From contig CAVORB010000002.1 in the NCBI GenBank assembly GCA_963698495.1, positions 124,001-188,000 on the forward strand: DNA of 64,000 bases. The letters are read 5' to 3'. Both the position numbers and the translations under genes were made by a program. Below are positions 56,208 through 64,000 of the stretch, piece by piece (position 1 is the stretch's first letter; each line of letters begins with the position of its first letter). The notes beneath the pieces are model-generated. The model was not told where the DNA came from. It made no database searches and saw nothing but the letters and a program-made list of their open reading frames with translations. This DNA is from CAVORB01 sp963698495. GTDB lineage: Bacteria; Pseudomonadota; Gammaproteobacteria; Chromatiales; Chromatiaceae.

Positions 56208-59200
56208 CTAGATCCGGTCGGCCTTTTCCAGCAGCGTGAACAGCTCATCCACCAGAGCGGTCACCCGGTCCAGGTCCTCGGTCTCCGCGAAGATGGCAAA
56301 GGTAACCTTCTTGCGCAGCTCACGCAGGGCGCTTTCGCTCTTCTTCCAATTGGGGAAATCGGTGAACGCCTGCCGGACCTTGCGGCTGACCGCTTCCGCA
56401 TTCCCGATCCCGGCATCGAGCAAGGTGCGGTAGACGAAGTAGGTCAAGCCGTCGATACCCTTTTCCGCCTGCGCCTTCCGGCGCACTTGGTCGGCTTCGA
56501 GCTCCTTCAGCAACGCCTCCAGCGCCTCGGCGGTGCTGGTCTGGCGGCTCTCGAATTCCTCCTGCACTGCCCGGGCGCGTTCGGCCATGGCGATCAGGTA
56601 GGGATCATCGCTCTGCTCCTCGGCGATCTTGTCGATGCTCTTCACCAGGTTGATCACCTTGGTGGCGTCGCCGCCTTGCTGGTTCTTGATCAGCTCGATG
56701 GTATCGGCGTTGATCTCGACCAGATCCCCGACCCGCCGGACCTCGTAGACACCGACCTGCTCCTGCACCAGCAGGTTGGTCTTCCGCTGGAAGTCGCGAT
56801 CGACCATCACGGTCTTGGTGTAGGCCTTGCGGACGACGTTGTAGATGGCGGAGAGCGTGGCGTAGGGTTCGATAAAGGGCCGCAGGAAGGCATCGGGCGA
56901 GATGATCTCGTAGAGCATCTCGATCTCCTTGTACTCCTTGAAGAACGCCTTGCGCCGCTCGGGATCGCGGAAGTGCTCGATCAGGGTATCGACGTCCTTG
57001 TCGTTGAAGGTGAACGGAGCGCGGGTTTTCCAACCCGCGTCTTTTCCAAGGCGGACTGGAAAGTCCGCCCTCCTGTTGAGCTCCTCCATCTTGTTTTTGA
57101 AGAGCACCTTCAGCAGCTTGAGATCTTTGACGATGGCGTTGATCTCGTCGCTGTCGAAGGCGAGGGCCTTTTCGAGCTTGTCGAAGATGCCGACGAAATC
57201 CAGCACGAAGCCGTGGGGCTTCACCATCTCCTGGGCCTCGTTCTCGTAGGGGCGGTTCACCCGGGCGATGGCCTGCAGCAGGGTGTGGTCGCGCATCGGC
57301 TTGTCCAGATACATGGCGTAGAGCACGGGCGCGTCGAAGCCGGTGAGCAGCTTCTCGGTGACGATGAGGATCTTCGGCTGCTGGTCCAGCTTGCCGAAGC
57401 TCTTGCGGATCTGCCGCTCCTTCTTCGGGTCGAGGTGGAATTCCTTCAGCAGCGCCGAGTCGTTGTTGTTGCCGGTGTAGACGACCTCGGAATACTCGGC
57501 TGGTAGGTACTGATCGAGGGCGTGCTTGTAGTGGGCGCAGGCCTCGCGATCCACGCCGACCAGGAAGGCCTTGTAGCCGAGCGGCTCGACGTTCTCCTGG
57601 TAGTGCCTGGCGACGAACTCCGCCACCTGTTGGATGCGCTCCTTGCCCTTGAGGAAGTTCTTCAGGTTCACGGCCCGCTCGAGGATCTTGTTCAGCTCCT
57701 CGATGTCGGCCACGCCCTCGGCTTCGGCCAGCGACAGGAACTCCTTGTCGAGGGTCTCGTGCGGGACGAGCATCTCGTTGGGGGCGAGCTGGTAGTAGAG
57801 CGGCAGCGTCGTGCCGTCCTCGATGCTTTCCGCGATTGAATACTTGTGCAGGTAGCCCTGGTCGTCCTCGCAGCCGAAGGTCTTGAAGGTGCCCTTGCCG
57901 TAGGCGGTCTTGTCCACCGGGGTGCCGGTGAAGCCGAGGTAGGTCGCGTTCGGCAGGCCGGCCATGAGGAAGTTGCCGAGGTCGCCGCCGGTGGTGCGGT
58001 GGGCCTCGTCGATGAGGACGTAGATGTTCGAGCGCGTGTTGAGGTCCGCCGGCATGTCGCGGAACTTGTGGATCATCGTCACGATGATGCCCCGGTAATC
58101 GTCGCGCAGTAGCTGGTTGAGGCGGGCGATGCTGCTGGCGTGCTCCAGGTTGCCGAGGCCGAGCGCGGCCAGGTTCTTGAGCATTTGATCCTCCAGCTCG
58201 TTGCGGTCGATCATCAGCAGGACCGTCGGCTTGTCCGCCCGGGGTGCGCGGAACAGCCGCTCCGCCGCCTTGATCATGGTGAAGGTCTTGCCGCTTCCCT
58301 GGGTGTGCCAGACCAGGCCGCGGGTGCGCCCGGGATCGAGGGCGCGCTTCACGGTCGCATCCACCGCGCCCGTCTGGTGCTGGCGCAGGATATATTTGTT
58401 CAGCTCCTCGTCCTTCTCGGCAAAGACGATGTAGTCCTTCAGGAAGGCAAGCACCTGCGGGATGGCGCAGAAGCTCTTCACCTTGGCTTCAAGGCGACCC
58501 GGGACGTCAACGGCAAAGGAGGGCGGGTTGTCCAACCCGCCATTTGTCTTGAATCGGCGGACAGGAATGTCCGCCCTCCTTTCCTCCAGGACAAACTCCC
58601 CCTCCTTCAATCTCGCCTTCGATGGATTCTCTCGAATGTACTCCGCCACCTTGAAAAAGTGCCCCTCGTTCCGTATCAACCGATCCCAGTATTCATCCTG
58701 CCAAAGCGGTTCGGCCCTCCCGATCCGCTTGTTGATCTCCCGCGCCGTGAATCCCTTCCACGATTTCAGAATCTCCGCCAACGCATGATCCCCCAGCGGG
58801 CGAAACAGCACATGCACGTGATTCGGCATCACGACGAACGAAGCCAGCTCATACCGCTCCCCATCGAAATGCCGCAGGGCATCCGCGACGATCCGAGCGT
58901 TTGCCGGAACCTTCAGCACGCACGACCCGCTCCCCTGATCCAGCCACTCGTCAATCTGGTGAGAGAACCTCTCGTGATACTCGGCCTCCGCCTTCTCGTC
59001 CCAAGGTTCCGGATGGCGGGCGAGCCAAATCGCCCGCTCTTCCTTCCACTGATCGAGCTTCGCCTTCGGGAGCGAATCGCCCAGCCGCCACGTCACAAAG
59101 ACCCAGGTCTCACCCTGTTGCCAGTGGGGGAGATGGTGAGTGGTCTTATCGATCTCCCCACGGGGATTGAAAAAGGAACTCCCAACGGAGGGCGGACATT

Positions 59201-59942
59201 CCTGTCCGCCTTTCCCTCCAAACAGCGGGTTGGAAAACCCGCTCTCCGTTAGCTTCCAGTTGAAGATATTCCGCCGCACCGTGTTCCAGCTCACCCCGTA
59301 GGAGAAGCCGATGGCGTCGGTGGCGGTGAACAGCTGCTGAGATACGAACAGCTCGGGCGTCTCGCGGTGGTAACGGCGGATCTGGTCCACCCCCAGGGCA
59401 ATCGCCTCGTCCTTGTCGGCGTTCTTGCACTCGATCACCAGCACCGGGATGCCGTTGATGAGAAAGACGACATCCTCCCGCGTGCCGTAGCGGCCGTTGT
59501 GAAAGGCCCACTCCTCGGTGACTTCGTAGACGTTGTTCTCGGGATGCTCGTAATCGACCAGGATCAGGTCGCGCTCGCGTTTCTCCTCGTGGTCGAAGAA
59601 CTTGCCCCGGTTGCGCAGATGCTCGACGAATTCCCGGTTACCGTAGATGTCGGTGTGGAGATGTCGGAACTGCCCGAGCAACGCGCCCTCGGCCTCGGCG
59701 TAGCGCGGGTTGAATTCCCGCACCTTGGCGTCGAGCAGGTCGTCGAAGAAGAGCGACAAAGGGGGGCGAACGGAGGGCGGACATTCCTGTCCGCCATTCT
59801 TCGTACGGCGGGTTGGAAAACCCGCCCTCCTTTCCTCGGCCTCCTCGCGGGACACGAAGGTCCAGCCGATGGCCTGGGCGTATTCGAGGATCCGGGCTTG
59901 GACCGTCTTGTGCTCGCCGGGGCGCGTCATGGTGTCAGGCAT
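56208..59942 (-). CDS. hsdR: type I restriction enzyme R subunit with an in-frame RAYT/REPIN insertion
   Basis: The single open frame gives 1244 residues. HsdR parts are the nuclease domain (about 120-225: IPVLVIECKNADKDEAIALGVDQIRRY), the helicase Walker A (VWHTQGSGKTFTMIKAA), DEAH box (LIDEAHRTTGGDLG) and FTGTPVDKTAYGKG. Later helicase motifs follow (KILIVTEKLLTGFDAPVLYAMYLDKPM, LLQAIARVNRPYE), then the C-terminal helical region. Between NIFNWKLTE and EAKVKSFC about 240 residues are foreign: a REP-associated tyrosine transposase flanked by REPINs, all translated in frame. Further REPIN-derived peptides lie near residues 38-57 and 957-975. Without these the protein would be about 960 residues, the normal size. 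ATG 59942 overlaps the hsdS stop. Confidence 0.93.
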   Translation of the reverse strand: MPDTMTRPGEHKTVQARILEYAQAIGWTFVSREEAEERRAGFPTRRTKNGGQECPPSVRPPLSLFFDDLLDAKVREFNPRYAEAEGALLGQFRHLHTDIYGNREFVEHLRNRGKFFDHEEKRERDLILVDYEHPENNVYEVTEEWAFHNGRYGTREDVVFLINGIPVLVIECKNADKDEAIALGVDQIRRYHRETPELFVSQQLFTATDAIGFSYGVSWNTVRRNIFNWKLTESGFSNPLFGGKGGQECPPSVGSSFFNPRGEIDKTTHHLPHWQQGETWVFVTWRLGDSLPKAKLDQWKEERAIWLARHPEPWDEKAEAEYHERFSHQIDEWLDQGSGSCVLKVPANARIVADALRHFDGERYELASFVVMPNHVHVLFRPLGDHALAEILKSWKGFTAREINKRIGRAEPLWQDEYWDRLIRNEGHFFKVAEYIRENPSKARLKEGEFVLEERRADIPVRRFKTNGGLDNPPSFAVDVPGRLEAKVKSFCAIPQVLAFLKDYIVFAEKDEELNKYILRQHQTGAVDATVKRALDPGRTRGLVWHTQGSGKTFTMIKAAERLFRAPRADKPTVLLMIDRNELEDQMLKNLAALGLGNLEHASSIARLNQLLRDDYRGIIVTMIHKFRDMPADLNTRSNIYVLIDEAHRTTGGDLGNFLMAGLPNATYLGFTGTPVDKTAYGKGTFKTFGCEDDQGYLHKYSIAESIEDGTTLPLYYQLAPNEMLVPHETLDKEFLSLAEAEGVADIEELNKILERAVNLKNFLKGKERIQQVAEFVARHYQENVEPLGYKAFLVGVDREACAHYKHALDQYLPAEYSEVVYTGNNNDSALLKEFHLDPKKERQIRKSFGKLDQQPKILIVTEKLLTGFDAPVLYAMYLDKPMRDHTLLQAIARVNRPYENEAQEMVKPHGFVLDFVGIFDKLEKALAFDSDEINAIVKDLKLLKVLFKNKMEELNRRADFPVRLGKDAGWKTRAPFTFNDKDVDTLIEHFRDPERRKAFFKEYKEIEMLYEIISPDAFLRPFIEPYATLSAIYNVVRKAYTKTVMVDRDFQRKTNLLVQEQVGVYEVRRVGDLVEINADTIELIKNQQGGDATKVINLVKSIDKIAEEQSDDPYLIAMAERARAVQEEFESRQTSTAEALEALLKELEADQVRRKAQAEKGIDGLTYFVYRTLLDAGIGNAEAVSRKVRQAFTDFPNWKKSESALRELRKKVTFAIFAETEDLDRVTALVDELFTLLEKADRI
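57016..57073. repeat. REPIN inside hsdR, C-terminal half
   Basis: Two hairpins face each other: GCGCGGGTT-TTCC-AACCCGCG preceded by GGA, then GGCGGACT-GGAA-AGTCCGCC followed by CTCC. It is read in frame by hsdR as the peptide between KMEEL and FNDKDVD. Confidence 0.88.
58518..59247 (-). mobile_element. RAYT (REP-associated tyrosine transposase) with inverted flanking REPINs, inserted in hsdR
   Basis: The element is bounded by REPINs in opposite orientation (59187-59247 and 58518-58579), each a pair of hairpins built on GGCGGACA/TGTCCGCC and CGGGTT/AACCCG with GGAGG...CTCC ends. Between them the minus strand encodes a Y1-type transposase: WVFVTWRLGDSLPKAKLDQW, the HUH motif in VVMPNHVHVLF, FTAREINKRIGRAEPLWQDEYWD, and the catalytic Tyr in VAEYIRENPSKA. 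All motifs are intact. It has no stop codon of its own and is fused in frame with hsdR on both sides. It presumably mobilised the REPINs nearby. Confidence 0.9.
59772..59830. repeat. REPIN inside hsdR, N-terminal region
   Basis: GGAGGGCGGACA-TTCC-TGTCCGCC (59772-59795) and GGCGGGTT-GGAA-AACCCGCCCTCC (59807-59830) form a two-hairpin unit. hsdR reads through it as RRAGFPTRRTKNGGQECPPS. Confidence 0.9.
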
Positions 59943-61198
59943 CCAGCCCTGGTAGGTCAAGCTCGTGAACGCGGGTCTTCGCGGTCATCAGTTCGTGAAG
60001 GAGGGTGCGGAAGAGGTCTTGGAGTGGCGTTCCGCTTCGATGTTGCGAGATCGTGCTTCCAGTCGATCAATTCGAGGTGCGCAACGATCTCCTCTTGTTC
60101 ATCCATCGTGGGAGCGGCATCTTGAGTGTTCTTCACTGCGTCGCACATTGAAGTGCTGCTGGGCGAGTCCGATCTTGCCCGCTTGAACTTGAACTTTCGC
60201 AGCGTCTGAGTTGAAGAAGCGAGCTCAAGTAATGGCTGCGGAGCTTTGCCTTGTTCGGCCGAACGAAGATCAGATCAATGCAGTTGCTTCCATCGAACTC
60301 CGGTGGAACGACGCAGGACGTTCCTGGGGTAGCTCGTTCCGCGACGATCAGAACGTCACCCGCAGACAACTTTGATTTCTTCACCGGACCATTGTTTGAC
60401 TCTTCGGAGATGTAGACCATCGGCATCAGGCTGGATCCGATCTTCCCGGATGTTCTGCGAACGGAACGCTGGGACTCCGTTGGCCACGTAGTAGTTCGAC
60501 GGCTTCTACGACGATTCCAACACTGATCGTATCGCAAACATCCTCACACCGCACCACCTCCCAGCTTTCGGGGACGGGGCCGATTTCGGTTTGTTTTTGG
60601 GGTTCGTTGCGGAGGCCTTCGGTGAAGAGCTTGTGCATGAGGGCCTTTTTCAGCTCGGTGGTGGTCTGAATGATCCGCTCCTGCGCTTCGATCGCCCGCT
60701 GCACCGTCGAAAGGATGTGCGCGATCTTCTTCTGCTCGGGGAGTGGGGGGAGTGGGAGCTCAGAACTCCGTTCGAGATCGACTTCTGAAGTTGCCGCGTT
60801 GATCAGCCGCGACTGCGTAGTCGTCGGAGCTCAATGCTGGGCGAAGTAGTACGAGAAAGTCGGATCGTATCGATCTCGTCTGGTTCGAGCGAATGCGTCG
60901 ATTCCGTCTGCATCGCGAGGACGAATCGGAATGTACCGACGCATTTCGAACGTCACCGCGTGTGATCGCCGAACAGATGATCAGCGGCAGTTCGAACGAT
61001 CGATGCAGCTTGACTTGTCGTCATCGACAGTATCCGAGCGATCGAACTCGCTGCGACCTTGATCAACGACGGGGAACCGACCGACGCTCACGCGATGTTC
61101 GCTTCGCCTTCGGGATCTGCGCTTGTGACGACTCGACGCTCGTTCACTCACGAACGAGTCTGCCGATATCGGCAACAGTATCGTTTCCAGTCACTCAT
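59935..61198 (-). pseudogene. hsdS: type I restriction specificity subunit, frame heavily broken
   Basis: ATG 61198 overlaps the hsdM stop (ATGA), and the last segment ends at TGA 59935, overlapping hsdR. Clear HsdS pieces appear in different frames: MSDWKRY...VADIGRLV at the start, and the central conserved helix RAIEAQERIIQTTTELKKALMHKLFTEGL with ESWEVVRCEDVC. The second recognition-domain part follows (NGVPAFRSQNIREDRIQPDA, EESNNGPVKKSKLSAGDVLIV, CIDLIFVRPNKAKLRSHYLS), then MDEQEEIVAHLELIDWK and LHELMTAKTRVHELDLPGLDA. Many one-base losses are needed to join them. The first recognition domain (about 60740-61190) is unreadable. It is either truly decayed or poorly sequenced; without it the system could not recognise DNA. 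Confidence 0.8.
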
Positions 61199-62779
61199 AC
61201 CCCGATCTTCTCCAGAATCTCCCGCAAGGCCTTGTCCGTCTCCCTGCGCCTCGGCCTCGATGACATCCAGTTCCTCCACGATCTCCGCAATCGGCCGGTA
61301 GGTCTCGGCGTCGCTGGTGTGGATGTAGCGGCTGGGGGAGATGTTGTAGTCGTTCTTCTTCAGCTCGGCGTGATCGACGATGCGGCTGAGCTTTTCCTCT
61401 TCCTTCCACCCGATCAGGGTGTCGGCGATGCGGTCGATGCCTTCCTCCGGGATGAAGTTCTTGGGGTCGCCCTTTTCGAAGATCTGACTCGCGTTGACCA
61501 GCAGCATCTTGCCCTGCCGCGCTTTCGGCTTGGCCTTGTTGAGGAACAGGACGATGCCCGGGGCGGTGGTGTTGTAGAAGAGGTTTTCGGGCAGGTAGAG
61601 GACGCTCTCGATGAGGTCGTGGTCGACGAACCACTGGCGGACGGTCTTCTCCTTGTTGGTGCCGGCATTGCCCGAGCCGCGGGAGGCGGCGCCGGTGTCG
61701 AGGACGACGGCGGCGCGGCCGGTGGCATTGAGGCTGGCGTGCATGTGCTGCACCCAGCCCCAGTCGGCGGAGGACTTGCCGGGAAAGCCGGCTCCGGCGG
61801 GGAAGCGCCCGAGCTCGTCGGCGTCGTAGTCGGCCTCGGTGAACCAGTTCTGGTTCCACATGGGATTGGCGACCACCCGGTCGAAGGTGCGCAGCCTGCC
61901 GCGCCTGTCGCGGAATTTCGGGTTCTTGAAGGTGTCGCCGATCTCTATCTCACCCTCGAAGTCGTGGATGATCAGGTTCATGTTGGCCATGGCCCAGGTG
62001 TCGGCGATGTATTCCTGGCCGTGGAGCTTCAAAGGAGCGCGGGTTTTCTTACCCGCGTCCTTCTCCCCGTTTCGCGGGTTGGAAAACCCGCGCTCCTTTT
62101 CGATCTCGCACTTGATCAGCAGGCCGCCGGAGCCGCAGCAGGGATCGTAGATCTCCATGCCCGGCTCGGGCGCGAGCACGCGCGACATGATGGTGCCGAC
62201 CTCGGGCGGGGTGTAGAACTCGCCGGCGCTCTGGCCGCCGCCCTCGGCGAACTTGCGGATCAGGTATTCGTAGCTCTTGCCGATGATGTCGGCCTCGACG
62301 TCGTCGAGCCCGAGGCGCTTGGTGCTGATGGCCTCGATGAGGTTGGAGAGGCGGTCGTCGTCGAGGTCGCGCTGGCCGTGGGTGGTGGCGTTGAAGTCGA
62401 CGCGGTCGATGATGCCCTGCAGCAGCGGGTTTTCCCGGGCGATGGCGCGCATGTGGGTGGTGACGCCCTCGCCGATCCGGTCGGAGAGCTTGCGGATGAC
62501 GGACCAGACGGGCTGCTCGGGATCGTCCGGCACCAGGGGGAGGTAGAAGCGGACCAGCTTGTGGTCGGCCCTGGCGAGCTGGAAGGCCTTCTTGCGCGAG
62601 CCGACCTCCTTGGCGATGCGGTTCAGCTCGTCGTCGAAGACGTCGCAGAGCCGCTTGGTGAAGATGAGCGGGAGGATGTAGTCCTTGTACTTGGGCGCGT
62701 CCTTGGCCCCGCGGATGGAGCAGGCGGCGTCCCAGATCCAGGATTCGAGGGATTTTGCGTTGGTATTCTTCGGCGGCAT
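61195..62779 (-). CDS. hsdM: type I restriction-modification DNA methyltransferase subunit, one frame change and an in-frame REPIN
   Basis: From ATG 62779 (MPPKNTNAKSLESWIWDAACSIRG) the HsdM helical domain is followed by the N6-adenine methyltransferase core: GEFYTPPEVGTIMSRVL, motif I DPCCGSGGLL, and catalytic motif IV VANPMWNQNW (NPxW variant in place of NPPF/Y). The loop after motif I carries a REPIN-encoded peptide (ERGFSNPRNGEKDAGKK). Near 61235 one extra base shifts the frame; removing it restores ETDKALREILEKIGV and a stop overlapping hsdS. The corrected length is 527 residues. It methylates the target with HsdS and is the first gene of the hsdM-hsdS-hsdR transcript. Confidence 0.93.
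62034..62096. repeat. REPIN inside hsdM
   Basis: GGAGCGCGGGTT-TTCT-TACCCGCG and CGCGGGTT-GGAA-AACCCGCGCTCC form two facing hairpins with GGAG/CTCC ends. The unit is translated in frame within the variable loop after methyltransferase motif I. Confidence 0.9.
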
Positions 62780-63188
62780 GGGGGTCCTGCGTTCTTCCTG
62801 TGCCAGCGCATCCTCCCCGTCCGTGAGGGGAGCGTGCGAGGGGTCCCTTCGTGCTTCGAGCTCAACATGCCGGGCCAGCCATGGCCCAGACGGAAAACGC
62901 AATGAATCAGCGGATTTCTCGTGACACTTTCGAGGGAGCACTCTAGCGAGGCGGCCGTTACCCGGCAAGATCGCATGGGGGAGGAAACTGTCCGGCGTTG
63001 CCACAAAAGAGCCTCAGCTGGGCGTATCTGCTGCGAGGCATGACCGCCGATGTCCGTTATGATCGGCGGCCAGATACCGCTCCGATCTTCAGAGGCTGCG
63101 CCTGCGGGCAGCAAAACCTTTAAACTTCGCCCTGATCGACTTCTTGGCACTCGCCGAGACATCGCAAATAGCGAGAGAACGTATTCCT
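62780..63188. other. divergent intergenic region between hsdM and ileS
   Basis: The upstream regions of hsdM (minus) and ileS (plus) share this stretch. It contains the second copy of the dispersed 44-bp repeat. I recognise no gene, and no T-box or attenuator for ileS is evident. Confidence 0.5.
62869..62912 (+). repeat. dispersed 44-bp repeat, copy 2
   Basis: It matches 29468-29511 at 39 of 44 positions in the same orientation. The five differences are clustered in the GGCC-palindrome half, apart from one in AATGAATCAG. Confidence 0.75.
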
Positions 63189-64000
63189 GTGAGCGACTAC
63201 AAGAACACCCTAAACCTCCCCAACACCGCCTTCCCGATGAAGGCCAACCTCGCCAACCGTGAGCCGGAGATGCTCAAGCGCTGGGAGGCCATGGACCTCT
63301 ACGCCGAGATCCGCAAGGCGCGGGCGGGGGCGGAGCAGTTCATCCTGCACGACGGTCCGCCCTATGCGAACGGGGACATCCATATCGGGCACGCGGTGAA
63401 CAAGGTGCTCAAGGACATCATCGTCAAGTCCAAGACCCTGGACGGACTGGATGCCCCCTACGTCCCCGGATGGGACTGCCACGGCTTGCCGATCGAGCTG
63501 CAGGTGGAGAAGAAGAAGGGCAAGCCGGGGGCCAAGATCAGCCCCGCCCAGTTCCGGCAGGCGTGCCGCGACTACGCCGCGAGACAGGTGGACGGGCAGC
63601 GCGCGGACTTCAAGCGCCTCGGCGTGCTCGGCGACTGGGAGCGGCCCTATCTCACCATGGATTTCCGCGTCGAGGCCGACATCGTCCGCTCGCTCGGGAA
63701 GATCATCGCCAACGGCCACGTGCAGAAGGGCTACAAGCCGGTGCACTGGTGCATCGATTGCGGCTCGGCGCTGGCGGAGGCGGAGGTCGAGTACGCGGAC
63801 AAGCAGTCGATCTCCATCGACGTGCGTTTCCCGGTGCTCAACGAGGAGGCGGTGCTGACCCGCTGCCACTCGGTCCCGGATGGCCACGGCGACGGCCCCA
63901 TGTCGGTGGTGATCTGGACCACCACCCCCTGGACCCTGCCCGCCAACCAGGCGGTGGCCCTGAATCCGGAGCTCGAGTACGTGGTCGTCCAGACCGAGGG
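63189..64000 (+). CDS. ileS: isoleucyl-tRNA synthetase, N-terminal part
   Basis: The frame opens at GTG 63189 (SDYKNTLNLPNTAFPMKANL) and runs off the right edge after 270 codons. Class I synthetase features are the HIGH motif in DGPPYANGDIHIGHAVNKVLKD, then YVPGWDCHGLPIE, and the start of the CP1 editing domain (VIWTTTPWTLPANQAVAL). It charges tRNA-Ile in the cytoplasm. ribF-ileS are normally adjacent, so this gene marks the far border of the restriction-modification island. Confidence 0.98.
   Translation, partial: MSDYKNTLNLPNTAFPMKANLANREPEMLKRWEAMDLYAEIRKARAGAEQFILHDGPPYANGDIHIGHAVNKVLKDIIVKSKTLDGLDAPYVPGWDCHGLPIELQVEKKKGKPGAKISPAQFRQACRDYAARQVDGQRADFKRLGVLGDWERPYLTMDFRVEADIVRSLGKIIANGHVQKGYKPVHWCIDCGSALAEAEVEYADKQSISIDVRFPVLNEEAVLTRCHSVPDGHGDGPMSVVIWTTTPWTLPANQAVALNPELEYVVVQTE

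Noticed and set aside
58518..59247. Intein in HsdR
   Set aside because: No splicing blocks (N-terminal Cys/Ser, TxxH, C-terminal His-Asn) are seen; the inserted sequence has RAYT HUH and Tyr motifs and REP borders.
60893..62905. A 670-codon plus-strand open frame opposite hsdM
   Set aside because: hsdM motifs (DPCCGSGG, NPMWNQNW) lie on the minus strand; the plus-strand frame is a codon-bias shadow.

Overview
The window is GC-rich chromosomal DNA from a gammaproteobacterium. The order accC-accB-aroQ / tlpA-dsbD-cutA / fxsA-groES-groEL, a CIRCE operator in front of groESL, and a murJ-ribF...ileS backbone suggest the order Chromatiales (Ectothiorhodospiraceae or Thioalkalivibrio-like). This placement is an inference from gene order and protein character; there is no rRNA in the window.

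Layout. 1-16.3 kb is mostly core chromosome: fatty-acid and aromatic biosynthesis (accC/accB, aroQ), a redox cluster (tlpA-like, dsbD with a duplicated periplasmic domain, later a two-domain thioredoxin and a DsbA-like protein), cutA, fxsA, the groESL chaperonin operon, a YihY membrane protein, an MltD-type lytic transglycosylase, a penicillin-acylase-family hydrolase and a ribosome hibernation factor fused to a cold-shock-like domain. 16.9-42 kb is an amino-sugar exopolysaccharide region: a minus-strand operon exoF-like / pelD / pelE / pelF / pelG / pelA-like / TPR protein, flanked by two GH114 (endo-alpha-1,4-polygalactosaminidase family) genes, a NarL-type two-component pair, glmS, and a large secreted deacetylase resembling the CE18 family (Agd3-like) with thrombospondin type-3 repeats and beta-sandwich modules. 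It lacks a recognisable PelB porin, PelC and the c-di-GMP-binding GGDEF part of PelD. The PelA-like protein has lost the zinc-binding histidines of its deacetylase motif.

42.8-48.1 kb holds an OmpR-type two-component system divergent from pspA-membrane protein-VWA protein, probably an envelope-stress module. It is followed by a 151-bp tandem array of palindrome-rich DNA. 48.6-54.1 kb holds a secreted Ala/Pro-rich protein, a 2OG-Fe(II) oxygenase, a NUDIX CoA-pyrophosphatase-like protein, murJ and ribF. 54.2-62.8 kb is an all-minus-strand island that separates ribF from ileS: a RIO-type kinase, a DUF4184-like membrane protein, a YgjP-like metallopeptidase and a type I restriction-modification system (hsdR, hsdS, hsdM). 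A REP-associated tyrosine transposase (RAYT) with flanking REPINs sits inside hsdR without breaking the reading frame, and further REPINs are read in frame in hsdR and hsdM. ileS starts at 63189 and runs off the window.

Caution: many otherwise well-conserved genes carry single-base frame changes, mostly in G/C runs (penicillin acylase, pelA-like, second GH114, both histidine kinases, CE18-like, murJ, DUF4184-like, hsdM, hsdS). Removing or adding one base per site restores full-length family members, so assembly error is the most economical explanation. These genes are annotated here as single loci.
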